Assembly: GCA_000934455.1 (NCBI GenBank)
Contig: KN883380.1
Coordinates: 141,352 to 167,476 of the forward strand
DNA length: 26,125 bases
Direction: 5' to 3'
Origin: Apostichopus parvimensis
Taxonomy: Eukaryota > Echinodermata > Holothuroidea > Aspidochirotida > Stichopodidae
Shown piece by piece: positions 1 to 12,655 of the stretch (within the stretch, counting starts at the first letter, position 1; each line of letters begins with the position of its first letter). Position numbers and translations under genes: made by a program. The notes below the pieces were generated by a model. That model was not told the origin of the DNA. It saw only the letters and a program-made list of their open reading frames with translations, and ran no database searches.

Positions 1-11
1 TATATATATTA

Positions 12-463
12 CTTAAAGGTGCAGTTTGTGTGAAAATCTGCTTATTTAACACTTACTGGTACTAACGTACAATAAAATAAACTTAACCTTACTCAAATCT
101 GCAAAATAAACGAGGAAATTGGATATAAACACGTTTAGTTTATGGATAAACCAAGCTCATTAACTAGTTGAAAATATCCATGCACTATGTCTGTTTCGGA
201 CTTTCCAGATAATACCTGTGCACTTAATGGTTAAGAAATAGGAATGTGAACGATACTAATCTAATAAAGCCGAACCTTATTTGTGAAATTTCCGGAATCT
301 ACAATAAACATGACCAGTTGCGTAGTCAGGAGTTTTTTGGGGCAACAATGACTTCTAGAGGGGCAACACATTTACTCACCAATAGTGAAGGTTCACGGTG
401 TTTCTAAGCTTTAATGATGGAACTGGGATGGGGGGGGGGGGGGGGGTCATTGTAATATTGCAG
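12..463 (+). repeat. Left terminal inverted repeat of fold-back element
   Basis: This arm pairs with 2175-2656 in inverse orientation. It contains a run of 17 G (430-446) opposite a run of 12 C (2190-2201) in the other arm. Homology fades just inside the shared TGTAATATTG block. The short ORF here is only the translation of repeat sequence, including a poly-Gly stretch from the G run. Confidence 0.8.
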
Positions 464-2174
464 TGGATGTGCCCCCAGCCTACACCATATAAAGGTGGGC
501 GCTATAACCCAGTCTTGCAATTATGTTCTGACGAAGTTTCTAAACGTTCTGAAAATTTGCTTGCCTTTACGACTAATATCGCAGTGCGATTAACAATTTT
601 CAACGTTCTGGATTTATAATTGCCTGCAACTAAGGACGTCGTTGGGTTTATATATCAACGCAGACGGTCATTTTCCATAACAAAAATATATAGTTTTCTT
701 GATATCCAAAATATATTAAAAACATATTAGTTAAACATACAATAATTGAACAGATAATAAAAAAATGATCTTAAGGTAACTTATCCAAATGCAAATTCTG
801 AAAGTAACATATTGTCGCTATTAATGCCAGTGAGCATTTGTTTGTGTAACCCATTATGTTATTTGAAAAACGTAATGGAACTGTATTTAATAAGCACTTT
901 CATTATGAGGTCAATCTGAAAGCTTCCCTTCTTGCATTATCACATTGTTGAGGTTCTTTAGAGAAGGAAGTAATTGAGCTATAAGTGCTGTCTGAGCGCA
1001 ATTTAAAACAAACGGCGGAAATTTAAGGTCAATCGATATAACTTATTGATAGAACTTGTTTGTGAGCGAATCAAATCAAGAGGATCAGTCTAGGTATTGA
1101 TTCATTGCCAATGTTCTAAACATAGGACTGTTCATACTTTATATGCTATACATAATTATATATGAAACTTCTCAAAACAGGAAACTATCTGTTCAGGGGT
1201 TATAATACTTCGATTATACTGGAAGTAATTAAGACGTTGTTTCATTCCATACTCTGTTTTACGTGGATTACATTGTATCACATCGTAACGGGAATAAGCA
1301 TGGGGAACCGTTCCGCCATTTTGTAATGTTAAATTTTAGAGTCTGGAAAGTAAACGAAATAGTTCCAGGGGAGAAAATCGGGTAGAAGTAAGATTAAATT
1401 GACCATCAACGAAAACAAATAACACATTACTTGCCATGCAGTTTTAATAAACAAATAATTCCCAGTATTACACTGCAGAGCAAGATGACGTTAGCTTCTA
1501 CCGTTAACGTAACAAGTAGGTTTGATTCGTATGACCAGTCTATGTTGTACATTACAAGAGGAGCTGTTTGATTTCAAATCAACCATAATGATGCTAATGG
1601 TCGTGACGTAGCCAGTTCCATAGAGTGAAATTAACACATTTAATAGTTACATATTTTGTAGAACATTTGTATCGTGATTCATGCTGAAGCTGATAAGATA
1701 CTGTAAAATATTGTAAAGTAACTGTATTGTACTATGAAGATCAATTCATTTCATCAATTGTTTAACTACCACTGCTTTATTACAAGATATGTTACTTTAT
1801 TAAGTTACAGTTATACAAGAGAACTGTTGCATGAAACCTTGTGTGCTTGTAATATATTGGATTGTACATAAATCCCGTAACAATGTTACATTGTACTGTA
1901 ATTAGAGAAGTAATACGTACGTCAATTTAATTAAGAGTTCAACGTTAGCACAGTCAGTTACGTGTTTAAGCACACATTTAGTGTAACTCGTAGTGCTGTA
2001 AAGGATTACTTTCACCCGATAACCAAATATGACTGTATTATAAGCTCAATATTTACCTGACCTTTTGCTGTCCGCACTGTATATGCTAGTGCCTCACATC
2101 TGCTGAAGACACTTGTCTTGTTCCGATACCAACATATACTGGACAGGTAATTTTAGAGGACAGTGAACGGGTGT

Positions 2175-2656
2175 ATTACAATATTACAACCCCCCCCCCC
2201 CAGTTCCACCATTAAAGCTTTAAAGCACCGTGAACTTTCACTATTTGTGAGTAAATGTGTCCCCTCTCTAGAAGTCATTGGTGCCCCAGCAGTGCCCCTG
2301 CCAAAAACTCCTGGCTACGCAACTGCAATGAATCTTCGAAACTATGAACTCTATAGTTATAGTGTAGATTCCGGAAATTTCACAAACAAGGTTCAGCTTT
2401 ATTATATTATTATCGTTCACACTCCTATTTCTTAACCAATCAGTGCACATGTATCATCTAGCAAGTCCGAAAACAGACATAATACATGAATATTTTCAAC
2501 TAGTTAATGAGCTTGGTTTTACCATAAACTAAGCAGTTTTATTTCCAATTTCCTCGTTTATTTTGCAGATTTGAGTAAGGTTAAGTTTTTTTCATTATAC
2601 GTTATTACCAGTTAGTGTTAAATAAGGAGATTTTCAACACAAACTGCAGCTTTAAG
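2175..2656 (-). repeat. Right terminal inverted repeat of fold-back element
   Basis: Inverse copy of 12-463, ending in CTTTAAG followed by TA. It is slightly longer than the left arm because of an insertion (or loss in the left arm) near 2340-2365. ORFs on either strand here are repeat shadows. Confidence 0.8.
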
Positions 2657-2699
2657 TAGTACATATTAGTGTACATGCTTTGGCAGTGCAGAATATGAG

Positions 2700-3285
2700 T
2701 AGCCTACATTGTGGTACTAACGGTTATAGGACAATAATATAGTAACTTATGTAGGCCTATTTAATATTAAGGCACATACAGTTCGAGGAGAGGAAGTGTA
2801 ATTTATATTATATAGTACATACTGTTAGAGGACAGATACTGGTATTATAATATATGTATTCCTGAACATAAGAGAACATCGGGTGTTTGCATATTGTAAG
2901 TTATGTATTATATAGTAAATATATACAGTCAGGAACAAGATACCGGTAGTTTCAGTTATACAGTTAGAGGACATACTGGTAGTGTTTGTTACGTATAACA
3001 TGTTACATGCAGTTATATGACAGGAAGTGTAAGGTATGTATGATATGGTACATACAGTTAGAGGACAGATACTGGTATTATAATATATGTATTCTTGAAC
3101 ATTAGAGGACATCAGGTGTCTGTATAACGTAAGTTATGTATTATACAGTAATTGTAGTCAGGAACAAGGTACCTATAGTTTAAGTTATACAGTTAGAGGG
3201 CATACTGGTGGTGTAAGTTTAGTATTCAATGTTATATGTCGTTATAGGACAGGACGTGTAAGTTATGTATTATACAGTACAAGTT
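2700..3285. repeat. Tandem satellite, period ~233 bp, about 2.5 copies
   Basis: The block starting ACTGTTAGAGGACAGATACT at 2821 recurs at 3054 with few changes, and the preceding AGGAAGTGTAA block occurs at about 2790, 3022 and 3250 (as AGGACGTGTAA). Inside each unit shorter motifs recur every 40-60 bases (ACAGTTAGAGGACA, AAGTTATGTATTATA, CATACTGGTRGTGT), so the unit itself looks built from a smaller ancestral repeat. The minus-strand ORF over it is a repeat artefact. Confidence 0.8.
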
Positions 3286-3944
3286 GTAATGTGGCAAATG
3301 TCGCCTGTAGCATGGTAGAGATGATACTATCTCGTTGCCTCTGGGGACAATTATTTGGTTGGCTATTTCGGAAAGCAGCTCCAAGAAACTTCACTCAAAT
3401 AAATGATTAAAATGGACTGTTGATTTCAGATGATTTATGCTCTCTGTGACTATAAAATGAACGCTGTAAAATTACTTCTAAAAACTGATGTAAAAACATA
3501 TAGGAATAAACTGTATGGCCGTAGTATACTGATTGTGAGTGTTGGATGGTTCCTTTTCCAGAACTGATCAGAAGTTGCAAAGCTTGGGTTCACACGTGAT
3601 GGGGCATCCGATCCATGATTTCTTCAATATTACCTATTTAGGAACATCATTCATATTCATCAAATATATCACTGAATGAACCGATCAAGTGCGAGAAGAT
3701 AACAACACGATGTCCTAATATGTTGGTTATGTTTTCCATTGTCTGCAAATATGGGTTCCTACACTAGACGTCTGAAATTAGACCGAACGATGTGTAAGGT
3801 ATTTCTTCATTTGTGAACCGTGGGAATTAACGGTGGAACTTGAGGGTCAACAGTGCAAAGGGTTATATAACTTGCAGGAGTTTGATAGGAATTTAAAGGA
3901 GGAATAACATCACTTTATGACAATACCATTAGATGACCTCCGGC
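3286..3944. other. Unassigned stretch separating two satellite pieces
   Basis: About 660 bases of single-copy-looking AT-rich sequence lie between the main satellite and a detached satellite fragment. I see no ORF of note, no terminal repeats and no target duplication. It may be an insertion that split the array, or ordinary sequence between two independent pieces. Confidence 0.4.
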
Positions 3945-4031
3945 ATCGGTATAGTGTAAGTTACATAGTACATGATACATACAGTTATAGGACAGGAAGT
4001 GTAAGGTATGTATTATATGGTACATATTCAA
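3945..4031. repeat. Detached fragment of the ~233 bp satellite
   Basis: The sequence carries the same motifs in the same order as the array at 2700-3285: GTGTAAGTTACATAGTACAT, CATACAGTTATAGGACAGGA and GTAAGGTATGTATTATATGG. The closest match is around 2995-3056. The overlapping ORFs on both strands are repeat shadows. Confidence 0.7.
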
Positions 4032-6396
4032 TATGCAGCCATCATCACATAGTGGCAATAAGGGATTTTTGCCCCCAGTCAGAGCCCCCCACCCCCGGGC
4101 AAAGAGCCCTGTTTTCATGGGCTGTTTGCTCTCAAGGGCTTTTTTTTACCTCTAGAACCTCGAAAGTCTGGACGGTTAAGGCTCTTTAACGGTCGAAAGA
4201 TCAAATGCAATACTAATGAGAAATCGAGACGAAAAATAATTCCTTAAAATATGGCGTCCCCGGGTACAAAACGGAGGAGTAACGTCTCATTGGTATTGCC
4301 GATGAACATAAATATCCCTGAGACACTATACAGCTTTCTATAAGAAACGTATTATATGTTTTTTGTTTTTGTTTTTTTTAGTTCAAATAAAAAAAAACAT
4401 CTTAGTTAACTACCCTCCGTGACTTACGATGATAGAACAACGAACTACTTTGTTTAAAGTAATTATTTTATCTGCAAGAATTTTAAATAATGATATGACG
4501 GTGATTTGACAATCACAATTATGACAAATATGTTTATTTTGCATTGTTGAGTATTTGGAAAACGTAAAACAGTTTTAATGTACCTGCGTCTCGGCATCCA
4601 TAGTGTTGGTTAAATATTCAACTTTAACAGGCAGTTGTTTTAATGCGCTAAAATATCACACGTAGCATGCAGAAACCAAATAATCAATCAATCTCAGTTA
4701 AAAAAAAAACCAACATGCCAAACTGCAAAATATACACAAGCATCTCATACGTCTTAAAACAGGTTTTAAATTGTGACTTTCTTTTTGAACGTCTTAAAAA
4801 AAGTAAGAGTTGTCAATGTTTTATCTTGGTTGTTACATTTTTTCCATTGTTTGTTTGTTTCCGATAGTGGATCACCTTTTTTTATTTATTCATTTAGTTG
4901 TTCCTACCTTGAAAATCATCCCGCTGTCAGTACTGTTTTTAATTAGAAGGTATAGATGAGAACGAAACAAATTTAGAAGTTTGCATTGTATTTAATATAT
5001 TGATTGATTACATGAGATGTTGCATTCCAAAAAAAGTGAACAACTTGGGTAAACCCCGTCACCACTGTTGAAGTTACACCATGATTAAGACACCATAACG
5101 GTATTTACTTTAAATATTTGTGCGACCCGAGATATTTCGTATCTTCCTGCAGATCAGGAGAGCACGATCTAATCAGAACGTATATTGATTCGCAACGCAA
5201 CTTGTATACACACTTACTGTTGGCTGTACTGTATAATATAGCTAGCAAGCTAGATACATTCTCTAGGCTATAAGGCCAATAGCGATGGTACCTGTACAAA
5301 CTTGCAATGCTTTTTTTACAATCCCGAACCTCCAATTGTGTACTAAATTCATCATTCATTTAACATTCAACATACACTTCATCGTAATTTCATGTTTTGA
5401 GGCCCTATTGTAGTGGAATTACATCCAGGAGCAACCCTCATCACCAAGAAACAATTTAGTCTGGTTTACAATTTGTTTTAAATGATATGTGAGGTCTTCC
5501 GTTCACACTTATTTACAAAGCGTACTAGGAGCAGTGGTGGAGCGCCGTGAAAGGCTCAGAATAAGTTGCCTTCGCAGCTAGCCTCTGAAACTGCAAATAT
5601 ACGGAGACTATATGAAACGTTAATTTGCAACGTCCAGTCATGTAGGTTTCGATCACTTGGCAAGTAATACCAATTTTGTAGCACGCACGCGTACTACAAT
5701 ACTGATAACACATTTATTACGTAAACGTTGTGCCGCCTGGCAATAACAATAATGTGTTGCCTCCGCGGAGCTCAGTGGACGTTTAACTACAACATACGAG
5801 GGAGAAATCGCATAACTCGTAGTTTTTGCTACATTATTTTCAAACCTTAAGCTTGAAGTGATGATGCAAGCAGGCATTGATAGAGCTTTGGATAAACGTC
5901 GGAACGCTTTCTCAAGTACAACATAGAAAACAGGGCACAAAATCATAACCTGGAATGCAAGCTCGATAAATCTACACAAGAAATCACGGAAATGACAAAA
6001 GTATATCGAATCAATCGAGGGTGTCTGTATTTCAGCAGTAAACAACTCAATGTATTCAATGACACATACAGTAATACGTATCGTGCCTGCTGTTATGTTA
6101 ATGAGGAAATCATTGCTAGTTTCATTTATCATATTTGTAGGCCTAGTTTGATTTCTAATTCACTACTCCAACTTCTTAGTAGTAGTCGTGACTGAGACCA
6201 GGGTTAATAATAAAACTGCAGTAAGTATTTTAAAAATAACAAATTATAATTTCATACATGTTGGCTATGAGGATTAAAGAAGCGGTGGTGATGGTTTATA
6301 TATACATAGTTGTATCCATTCTAAAGTAACTATCATACGTTATATCATACTCCAACCAGTTTGAGTTATTTAATGAAATCACGTTACCTGATCGCA
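4032..6396. other. Intergenic sequence, nothing assignable
   Basis: The stretch contains a short GC-rich patch (4068-4100), poly-T/poly-A runs (4360-4400, 4699-4709) and several short ORFs on both strands. The longest ORF, 159 codons on the minus strand over 5653-6132, shows no motif or domain I recognise. It has mutually overlapping ORFs on the other strand and no convincing exon borders. I see no RNA gene or transposon end. Confidence 0.5.
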
Positions 6397-7370
6397 GTAT
6401 AGTCAGTGGCAGTGTGTTATATGCAGACCACACGGTGGTTCTATATATCTGCATTTAGCGAGGATTTAACTTCTCTATGGAATTCGACGCAGTTACCCAG
6501 TAAAACTTGCTTTATCTTAGGTGACTTCAATTTTAGTCTACTTAAATATACGGATGTGACAACAATGTTTCTGGGTTACTGTGTACAGCAGTTTCTTCAT
6601 GCCATGTATATACAAGCCTTCAATAATGTATGTTATTCTTCTACGCTAATTGATAACATATTGTGTAAGGATGAAATCATACTTTAGGAATATGAATTTA
6701 TATCGTCACTGATCATCTCACTGTATACAATAATGTTATCAATTGCAACGCACAATCCAGTGCTTACAATGAAACAAATATCACCAAAAGTGGTTCTTCT
6801 GCTCATAAGATACTCAGCTTTATTAATGAGGTTCGCGATGTTAATTGAGACGAATTATATGACTTTACAGTTATTAATGGCGATAATAATGATTTCATTG
6901 ATGCCAATAACGATTTCTGTGGCAAAAATCATCCACACAATTTAGAGTTCTCAGAAAGCCGTTCCTTGAATTACGTTCAGTATTCTTCGTTCTGTAACTA
7001 CAAAAGAAGAAGAAAATACGCACTAGAAATCAATCATTTACAACCGCACTCCTTCTAACAAGCTTAAATACATCAACTACAAAACAAGTTGGCATCCAGT
7101 ATTGCCGTAGCAAAGAAATCAAACTTGGCGAACTTTTTTTGTGCATATATGACTGACCTCAAGAAAACTTGGGAAGTTATTAAGGAAATCATTGGCCAAA
7201 TCAACTGATTCTGCCCGGGTTTATCAACTCTTTTACACATAATGATGATGGAATTAAAAATGACTTTGAAGTCGCAAAGGTTTTTTAATGATTACATCTC
7301 TAATATTGATCAAACTCTTGCTGACAAGATTACATATTTACAACGATAAACGAATAACGGAAACTGACCG
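6397..7370 (+). pseudogene. Decayed non-LTR retrotransposon (LINE): endonuclease end and linker region
   Basis: The frame through 6406-6687 has the layout of an apurinic-type LINE endonuclease C-terminal half: a VCYM..T start, then ILGDFNFSLLK with the GDFN box at 6520-6531, then STLIDNIL at about 6637-6663. In another frame, YIVTDHLTVY (6694-6725) resembles the usual IVTDHxPV box. At 7075-7345, again across frame shifts and stops, the order K-S-N...NFF, DLKKTWEVIKEIIGQIN and FNDYISNIDQTLADKI matches the linker that precedes the reverse transcriptase in CR1/Jockey-like LINEs. No catalytic YxDD follows, so the copy lacks its RT. It is old and inactive. The family placement is inference. Confidence 0.65.
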
Positions 7371-10300
7371 AGAGAGTTTGAACAATGGAAAAAGAGCAAA
7401 GAAATTTGTAGCGAGAGCTGGATTCGCACAAGAGGTCACTGTTCCTAAAACCGTTGTAGCCGTACATGTCTTACATTTTTTCTAAGATCTAATGTTTTGA
7501 TATTCCTTTTGTTCATCCTATCTTAGTGCTTCGAATCCTGATTCTTTTTTCACCTCCTCTACCATCAATAGATATATCTATCAAACATAATACAAGTGTT
7601 AATTTTCGAAATCATATTTAATAATATGCAATTAATCATTAAACACATCACACAACAAAAACGAAGACAGCTAACCTGACTATTTGTCCCACATATCAGT
7701 AACAAAGTGCTCAATGACTTATGGTATCACTTACGTAAATAGTAAGTAGACTATCGATACCTAGTCGGCATGTCAGCACTTTAGGCATTTTAGGAATATC
7801 TCTCATCAAACAAGATTATTGCATTTTTTTGGTGCAGTGCCCGAAACAATATCAGCATATTGCCTGAATTTCTACTGAAATATGTTCTTGTTGAGTAGGG
7901 GTTAGAGGGGTGGGGGAGCTGCAGCCCGCCCCAATTCTTACGCCTATGTCGATATGTATATGTATATCAACACCATAAAAGTACTTTCGATACTCTTCCA
8001 GTAATACCAATGTAGGTCGCAGCATAACGATACACACATCAGTTAGTTTTCGTTGAGGGCATTATAAGTGCCTTAATCAACTCGATAGACACGTTATTAT
8101 TCAACAGCTAAAATGTGGTAAGATTTGCATAGGTCACAACAATTATGGCTGAACATGTAGGCGCACTATAGTCCTTATAAATAAGTAACGACTAAATAAT
8201 TTGACCATTCTTTGAGCATTCTTCCATCACAGAAAATCTGAATGATAAATTTAGCTTGACACTTAACTTGGGGCTGATATGTTTACATTTACAACATATA
8301 TATATATATATTATATATTTGTACAACATTTACATGGGATAAACAATAGGTATGCGGGAATGGAAAGGGGTGGGTATAACATACGCAAAACTCACAGTTC
8401 TTGGGATTATTTTTAATGTGAATGTTTTCACATTGGTATTTCATATAAATATATAAGGGTTTCTTGGGGTCAATTTAAGAGCTAAAGGATTAACTTTTAT
8501 TGCATCCTTCCGTCAGCTCAACCGGCAGTGTATGGTAGACAGCATTGAACTCACATTATGATGATATTGTGTCCGTTATAGATATATCGCTTGATTATGC
8601 TATGACTGTTGTAGGGCAATATCGGTTCCGGATTTGCGTTCTGCACTAAACTATATGCTGCATTATGACAAACACAATCTAGAATTACTTCAACTATGAA
8701 GCTGTGTGCTGAAAGCCGTGGTGATTTTTATATACGACGGAACCGTCTTTACTTTGTTTTATGAGAAGTTTGGATCAGGCGAATTAAAATGTACGTACAA
8801 ACTAAGTTACTTATGACTTCATGTATAGGCCCAGTCATAATTAAATATCAGCTCAATCCAATTAGCGTAGCGTTGTGTATACTGTATGTTTTGCCTACAT
8901 GTAGGTTAAAGCATTAATCTAGTTATAGTTGTACTTTATTTACCTCTCTATCGTTACAGACCAGTCTATCAGGCTACAACTCATTTGGTTCAATTTTAAA
9001 GTAATAACATTGCAATAGAGTTGTTAAAATTACGCCTCGTATATTAAATTAGACAAATATATTTGTTTACACTTCGTCATTTGCATAAGTAGGCCGATGT
9101 CAATTGTTAGGATTGTTTGGGACCAAAAATTAGCTAAAATTACTGTGTTATCTTATGGTAATGTTTAAGACTGTATATCAAGCAGGTTCCTTTTGCCACT
9201 CTTAAGTTCGACCTCTTTCAAGTAGAGTGGCAGAGAGGGGACTATCTTGTAATTTTACTGCTGGGAGGGTGCAAAAAATGAAGATACGACGTCGTATTTA
9301 TAGTGGTCATGGACACTTCAATACTGCCTTGAAAATAAATAAATTATATATATTCTTAAATAGAACATAATCTGAGAAAGTAAATCCCATTATAATGAGA
9401 AGGTAGAATGCATTTGAAGTCCACTTAGTACTGGTTCTTATCAAAATCATTATGAATGTCTTTGCTTAAAACCCTTAGTGCATAAGCTTTGTACAATATC
9501 GTGAAGCGTATAGCTTATGTATATGAAATATGTACGTAATTTAACACTGCTAATAGTACCGTACTTATACTTCTGTTTTAGGGTGTTGTCCGTTCACCCG
9601 AGTTCCGTGATTGCGCACTAGAGAAACCGTTGTGGGATAAGGAAGTGTATCCCGCAAGTACCAGTGTAGCATATAGGCTAAGGCTGTATGCATACAATGT
9701 AACGTAACCGTTATTTAAGAATATTAAAGAGCAACTAGTGGCAAATCAAAATCTGTTTTACAGAAATTTGGAATTAGGGATGATAGTAAAATATTTCTGC
9801 TGAATATTCCATATATCACTTGTAAATATGCACACCAACTTGAGAACTTTCATCTTTGGTGGAGAACAATATTGAGCGGTTGTATGGCTAATAGAGATGC
9901 AAACACTGCTTTCCTGAGCTTAACGGTAATGGCAGCCATTATGCCTAAATAATATACTCATATAAAGTACAAAAAAACATGAATGGTATTGCTTGCGCAA
10001 CAAAGGCTTGGCATTGTGGACCCTTGGGAGAGATCTTCACCATTTACGTATTTCTATTCCTATTTTCCGGAGGCTAAAGTTTATTGTCAAAACACAATTG
10101 CTGTAGATTGTTTGCATCTTTAGATTAAAAAACACATCCTCATATCATTTTGATTAGTGGAGAAACACATTCTCATTATTTGGTAATGTTTCATGCTGAC
10201 ATATGTAAACAGCAAAATTAGTAATATCATTGTTGCAGTATAAATGTTCTTTTTTCCCTATGAACTGTACATATCATTTGTCCCCAATGATTTATTTACA

Positions 10301-12582
10301 AAACTATTGCATATTGATGAAGTGCTAAATGCAAAAAAACATATGAGAACATTACAAATGTATCACACATTGTGACATGTTAAGTGTAAATCATCAGACA
10401 TTCGTAGATAATATGAAGAGATGGTAACACATTTAACCCTCTACACGTGATCGAGCAATTTTTGGGAACTGATTTCCTGCATAAAATACTTTACATTCAA
10501 AGAACCATTTTAGGATTAGGGATGTTGTTGCGATGGTATTTTTCGCTTTTCCATGTTAATATCGCATGTTATCATTGCAACCGGAATAATTCCAGCTATA
10601 TCAACGAGAACTTGCACTTGTTAGGTATGCCCCTAGCACTAAAGGCAGGAGCTATGAGGTAGACGTTATTTCAAATCATCCACCTCCCCCACACAAAAAA
10701 AAAATGCCGAATACAAAAAGGAATTTCTGAGAAGTATTTCTGTCCATTAAAATATCTATGAAAAAAATAACAGGTATCTAAAAGTCTTACAGAATCTAGG
10801 GATTCACTCCCAGGCAAATTAACCCGTTTTCCTCATCAAACACTCGGCAACAGCTATGGCTAGTCGAATCAAGTTTGCATATTATCGTACTGCTTATCTG
10901 TACCAGTGGGACAGTAGTTCCTTTTTTTCACAAAGCTATAAGTAAGGGCACAAGCATTGGGCCTAGACTACGATGTTATTCATCGAACACAAAACATAAG
11001 TTTAGTTCTACCTAGACAAATTTGGGGAATGCCTGGTACTTTGGGTTTTAGTTTTAGCAGTAGTAAGACTATCTCGCAACTTTACCTTCGTATCATAGCC
11101 GTGTGTACTTGCTCTAATTAATGTAAACCTCAGATAAAGTAATATATCGATAAACGGTTGTCTATACTGTCTGACTATATCGTGGTACAAATATAGGTCC
11201 TGGTATTTTATTATATGTATGTGCAAGTTAGGCCCAAAATTAGCCGTAGTGAACATTGGTACTTGGAGTGATATGAACAGTAAACATATTTATGAAGTAT
11301 GTATAACCCAAACCTATACCTTTAGTGTTCCTATTGTTGCGCAAGTTTTGTATTTTGGTATGATTAAGCGAATGGTGTTAACAAATTCATCAAATTTCTC
11401 AAACTGACAAACTTTATATTTCGATACGATTTCTGAACTTAGTGGCTTTGAAAACAGGCGCTCTTAATGTCTACGCACAGTATTTGTATATAAAAGCGAA
11501 GACAACACGATTTTTTTCTGTCTTTTTTTTTAGGGAGGAGGGGGGGGTTTGCAGGCAATACAATACGTTTGTCGATACACTTAAAATACGAGAACAGTGT
11601 TTAACTCTTATGTGGCGCTTTTAGCATTGCCACATAATGACCAAGAACATATCATTTTGTTGACCGCAGAAACAGACTAAATTCACAAATCATTGTGTGG
11701 CAGTTCATACTGTCACATAATGACATTTCCTTATGTAGCCTATCTATCGTCACAACATTACTTCTGCCACACAGAATCGGAAGTAGCAAGGTTAAAGTGT
11801 CAGTTAGAAAATTTTTCTATTTATGATATAGCCTAGTGGATTTCACTGAGAAATAATACGGGAAATAAATATGTTATATAGGAGCATCTATTTCTATTAA
11901 AAACAGAATGGCTGGATCGAACTCTACATTGGTGTTGTTATTGACTTGATAAAAAAGGACTTCTTATTAGTGGGGGTTCGATCTCTGGCCGTGTCAAAGT
12001 TGGTTGGATCTTTTCCAAGAGCAATATATGTTTTTGCCTCCTACTTTGACACTCTAAATTAAAACGAAGAATCTTAATTTGACGGAAATATTTGATTTTA
12101 ATTGTTTCTCCCACATTCGTGGTGGCGTATATTTGTAAAGTACTTGCCCTCCTATGTCTATTTATTATTATTATACACATGTAGTCTTCTTTCCTTTATA
12201 GTGCACTGGTCTGAGAGCTTGTCTGCATAGGTCAAGTCAAAGCAAAGTTAGGAGCAAACTGTTTGCTTACAAGTTGTTTAGCATTTTTTTTTTTCCAGGA
12301 ATTCATTCTCATGAGACATTGCTTGGCCAAATAATATTTTTTGAAATATTTAAATGGTTAACACTATTTCTAAAACACTTAAAAATGGTTACTGGTAATC
12401 ATATTTTTTTCTTAGTATTTAAGCAATTGGTTTCCAAGTGAACACTGACTAGGCCTAACTGTGGTACAACTGTTACCTTTTGTATAACTTAGGTGTATGT
12501 GCATTAACTATATAAGATAGTACTCAATATATTTGGTCCCTGGAAGATATGGAAGAGGCATAACTTTTTTTTCTCATTTCAG
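7371..12582. other. Long gene-poor AT-rich stretch
   Basis: About 5.2 kb holds only short random-looking ORFs on both strands. Visible items are a G-rich patch with a GGGGGAGCTGCAGCCC core near 7910-7925 (probably a transposon scrap), a (TA)n run at about 8297-8322, a short 9-bp hairpin (TGCCACTCT with AGAGTGGCA, 9196-9234), and G- or T-rich homopolymers near 11510-11550. I can support no gene, tRNA or complete mobile element. Confidence 0.5.
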
Positions 12583-12655
12583 TCCTCCAGTAATGGAAAA
12601 TGGGGAGAATATGTGCTGCCATTGTATGCTCCGACAGTACTTACCAACTGGATAA
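12583..12655 (+). other. Speculative isolated exon
   Basis: A strong acceptor (a T-rich tract ending CTCATTTCAG at 12582) is followed by 73 bases open in one frame and then a plausible donor (GATAA|GTAAGA at 12656). The open frame reads as a short peptide containing KWGEYVLPLYAPTVLTNW. I do not recognise it and see no partner exon of matching phase. It could equally be chance. Confidence 0.15.

Larger units (their letters stand above)
12..2656. mobile_element. Non-autonomous fold-back DNA transposon with ~450-480 bp terminal inverted repeats
   Basis: The first ~450 bases reappear reverse-complemented at about 2175-2656. The outer ends are CTTAAAGGTGCAGTTTGTG on the left and its near-perfect complement on the right. 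Each end is flanked by TA (10-11 and 2657-2658), which fits a TA target-site duplication as in Tc1/mariner-type elements. The arms match by eye over most of their length; the right arm has about 25 extra bases near 2340-2365. The interior (464-2174) has no ORF above 60 codons, so no transposase is encoded and the element would depend on one supplied in trans. The superfamily is inferred from the TA flanks only. Confidence 0.8.

Noticed and set aside
398-619. 73-codon ORF with a poly-Gly run
   Set aside because: It is the translated G-run of a terminal inverted repeat.
2700-4031. CRISPR-like array because of regularly recurring motifs
   Set aside because: The repeats are long, contiguous and diverged with no unique spacers, and the DNA is eukaryotic; it is a satellite.
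5653-6132. 159-codon minus-strand ORF
   Set aside because: No recognisable domain or motif, overlapping ORFs on the other strand, no supporting splice sites, and composition like its surroundings.
7524-7552. GCTTCGAATCC followed by T-run, resembling a Pol III gene end
   Set aside because: No upstream A-box or foldable tRNA structure.
8508-8575. tRNA-like A-box (CAGCTCAACCGGCAGTG) suggesting a tRNA-derived SINE
   Set aside because: No matching B-box at the expected distance, no cloverleaf and no SINE tail visible.
11974-11990. B-box-like GGGTTCGATCTC suggesting a tRNA or SINE
   Set aside because: No A-box or acceptor-stem pairing upstream.
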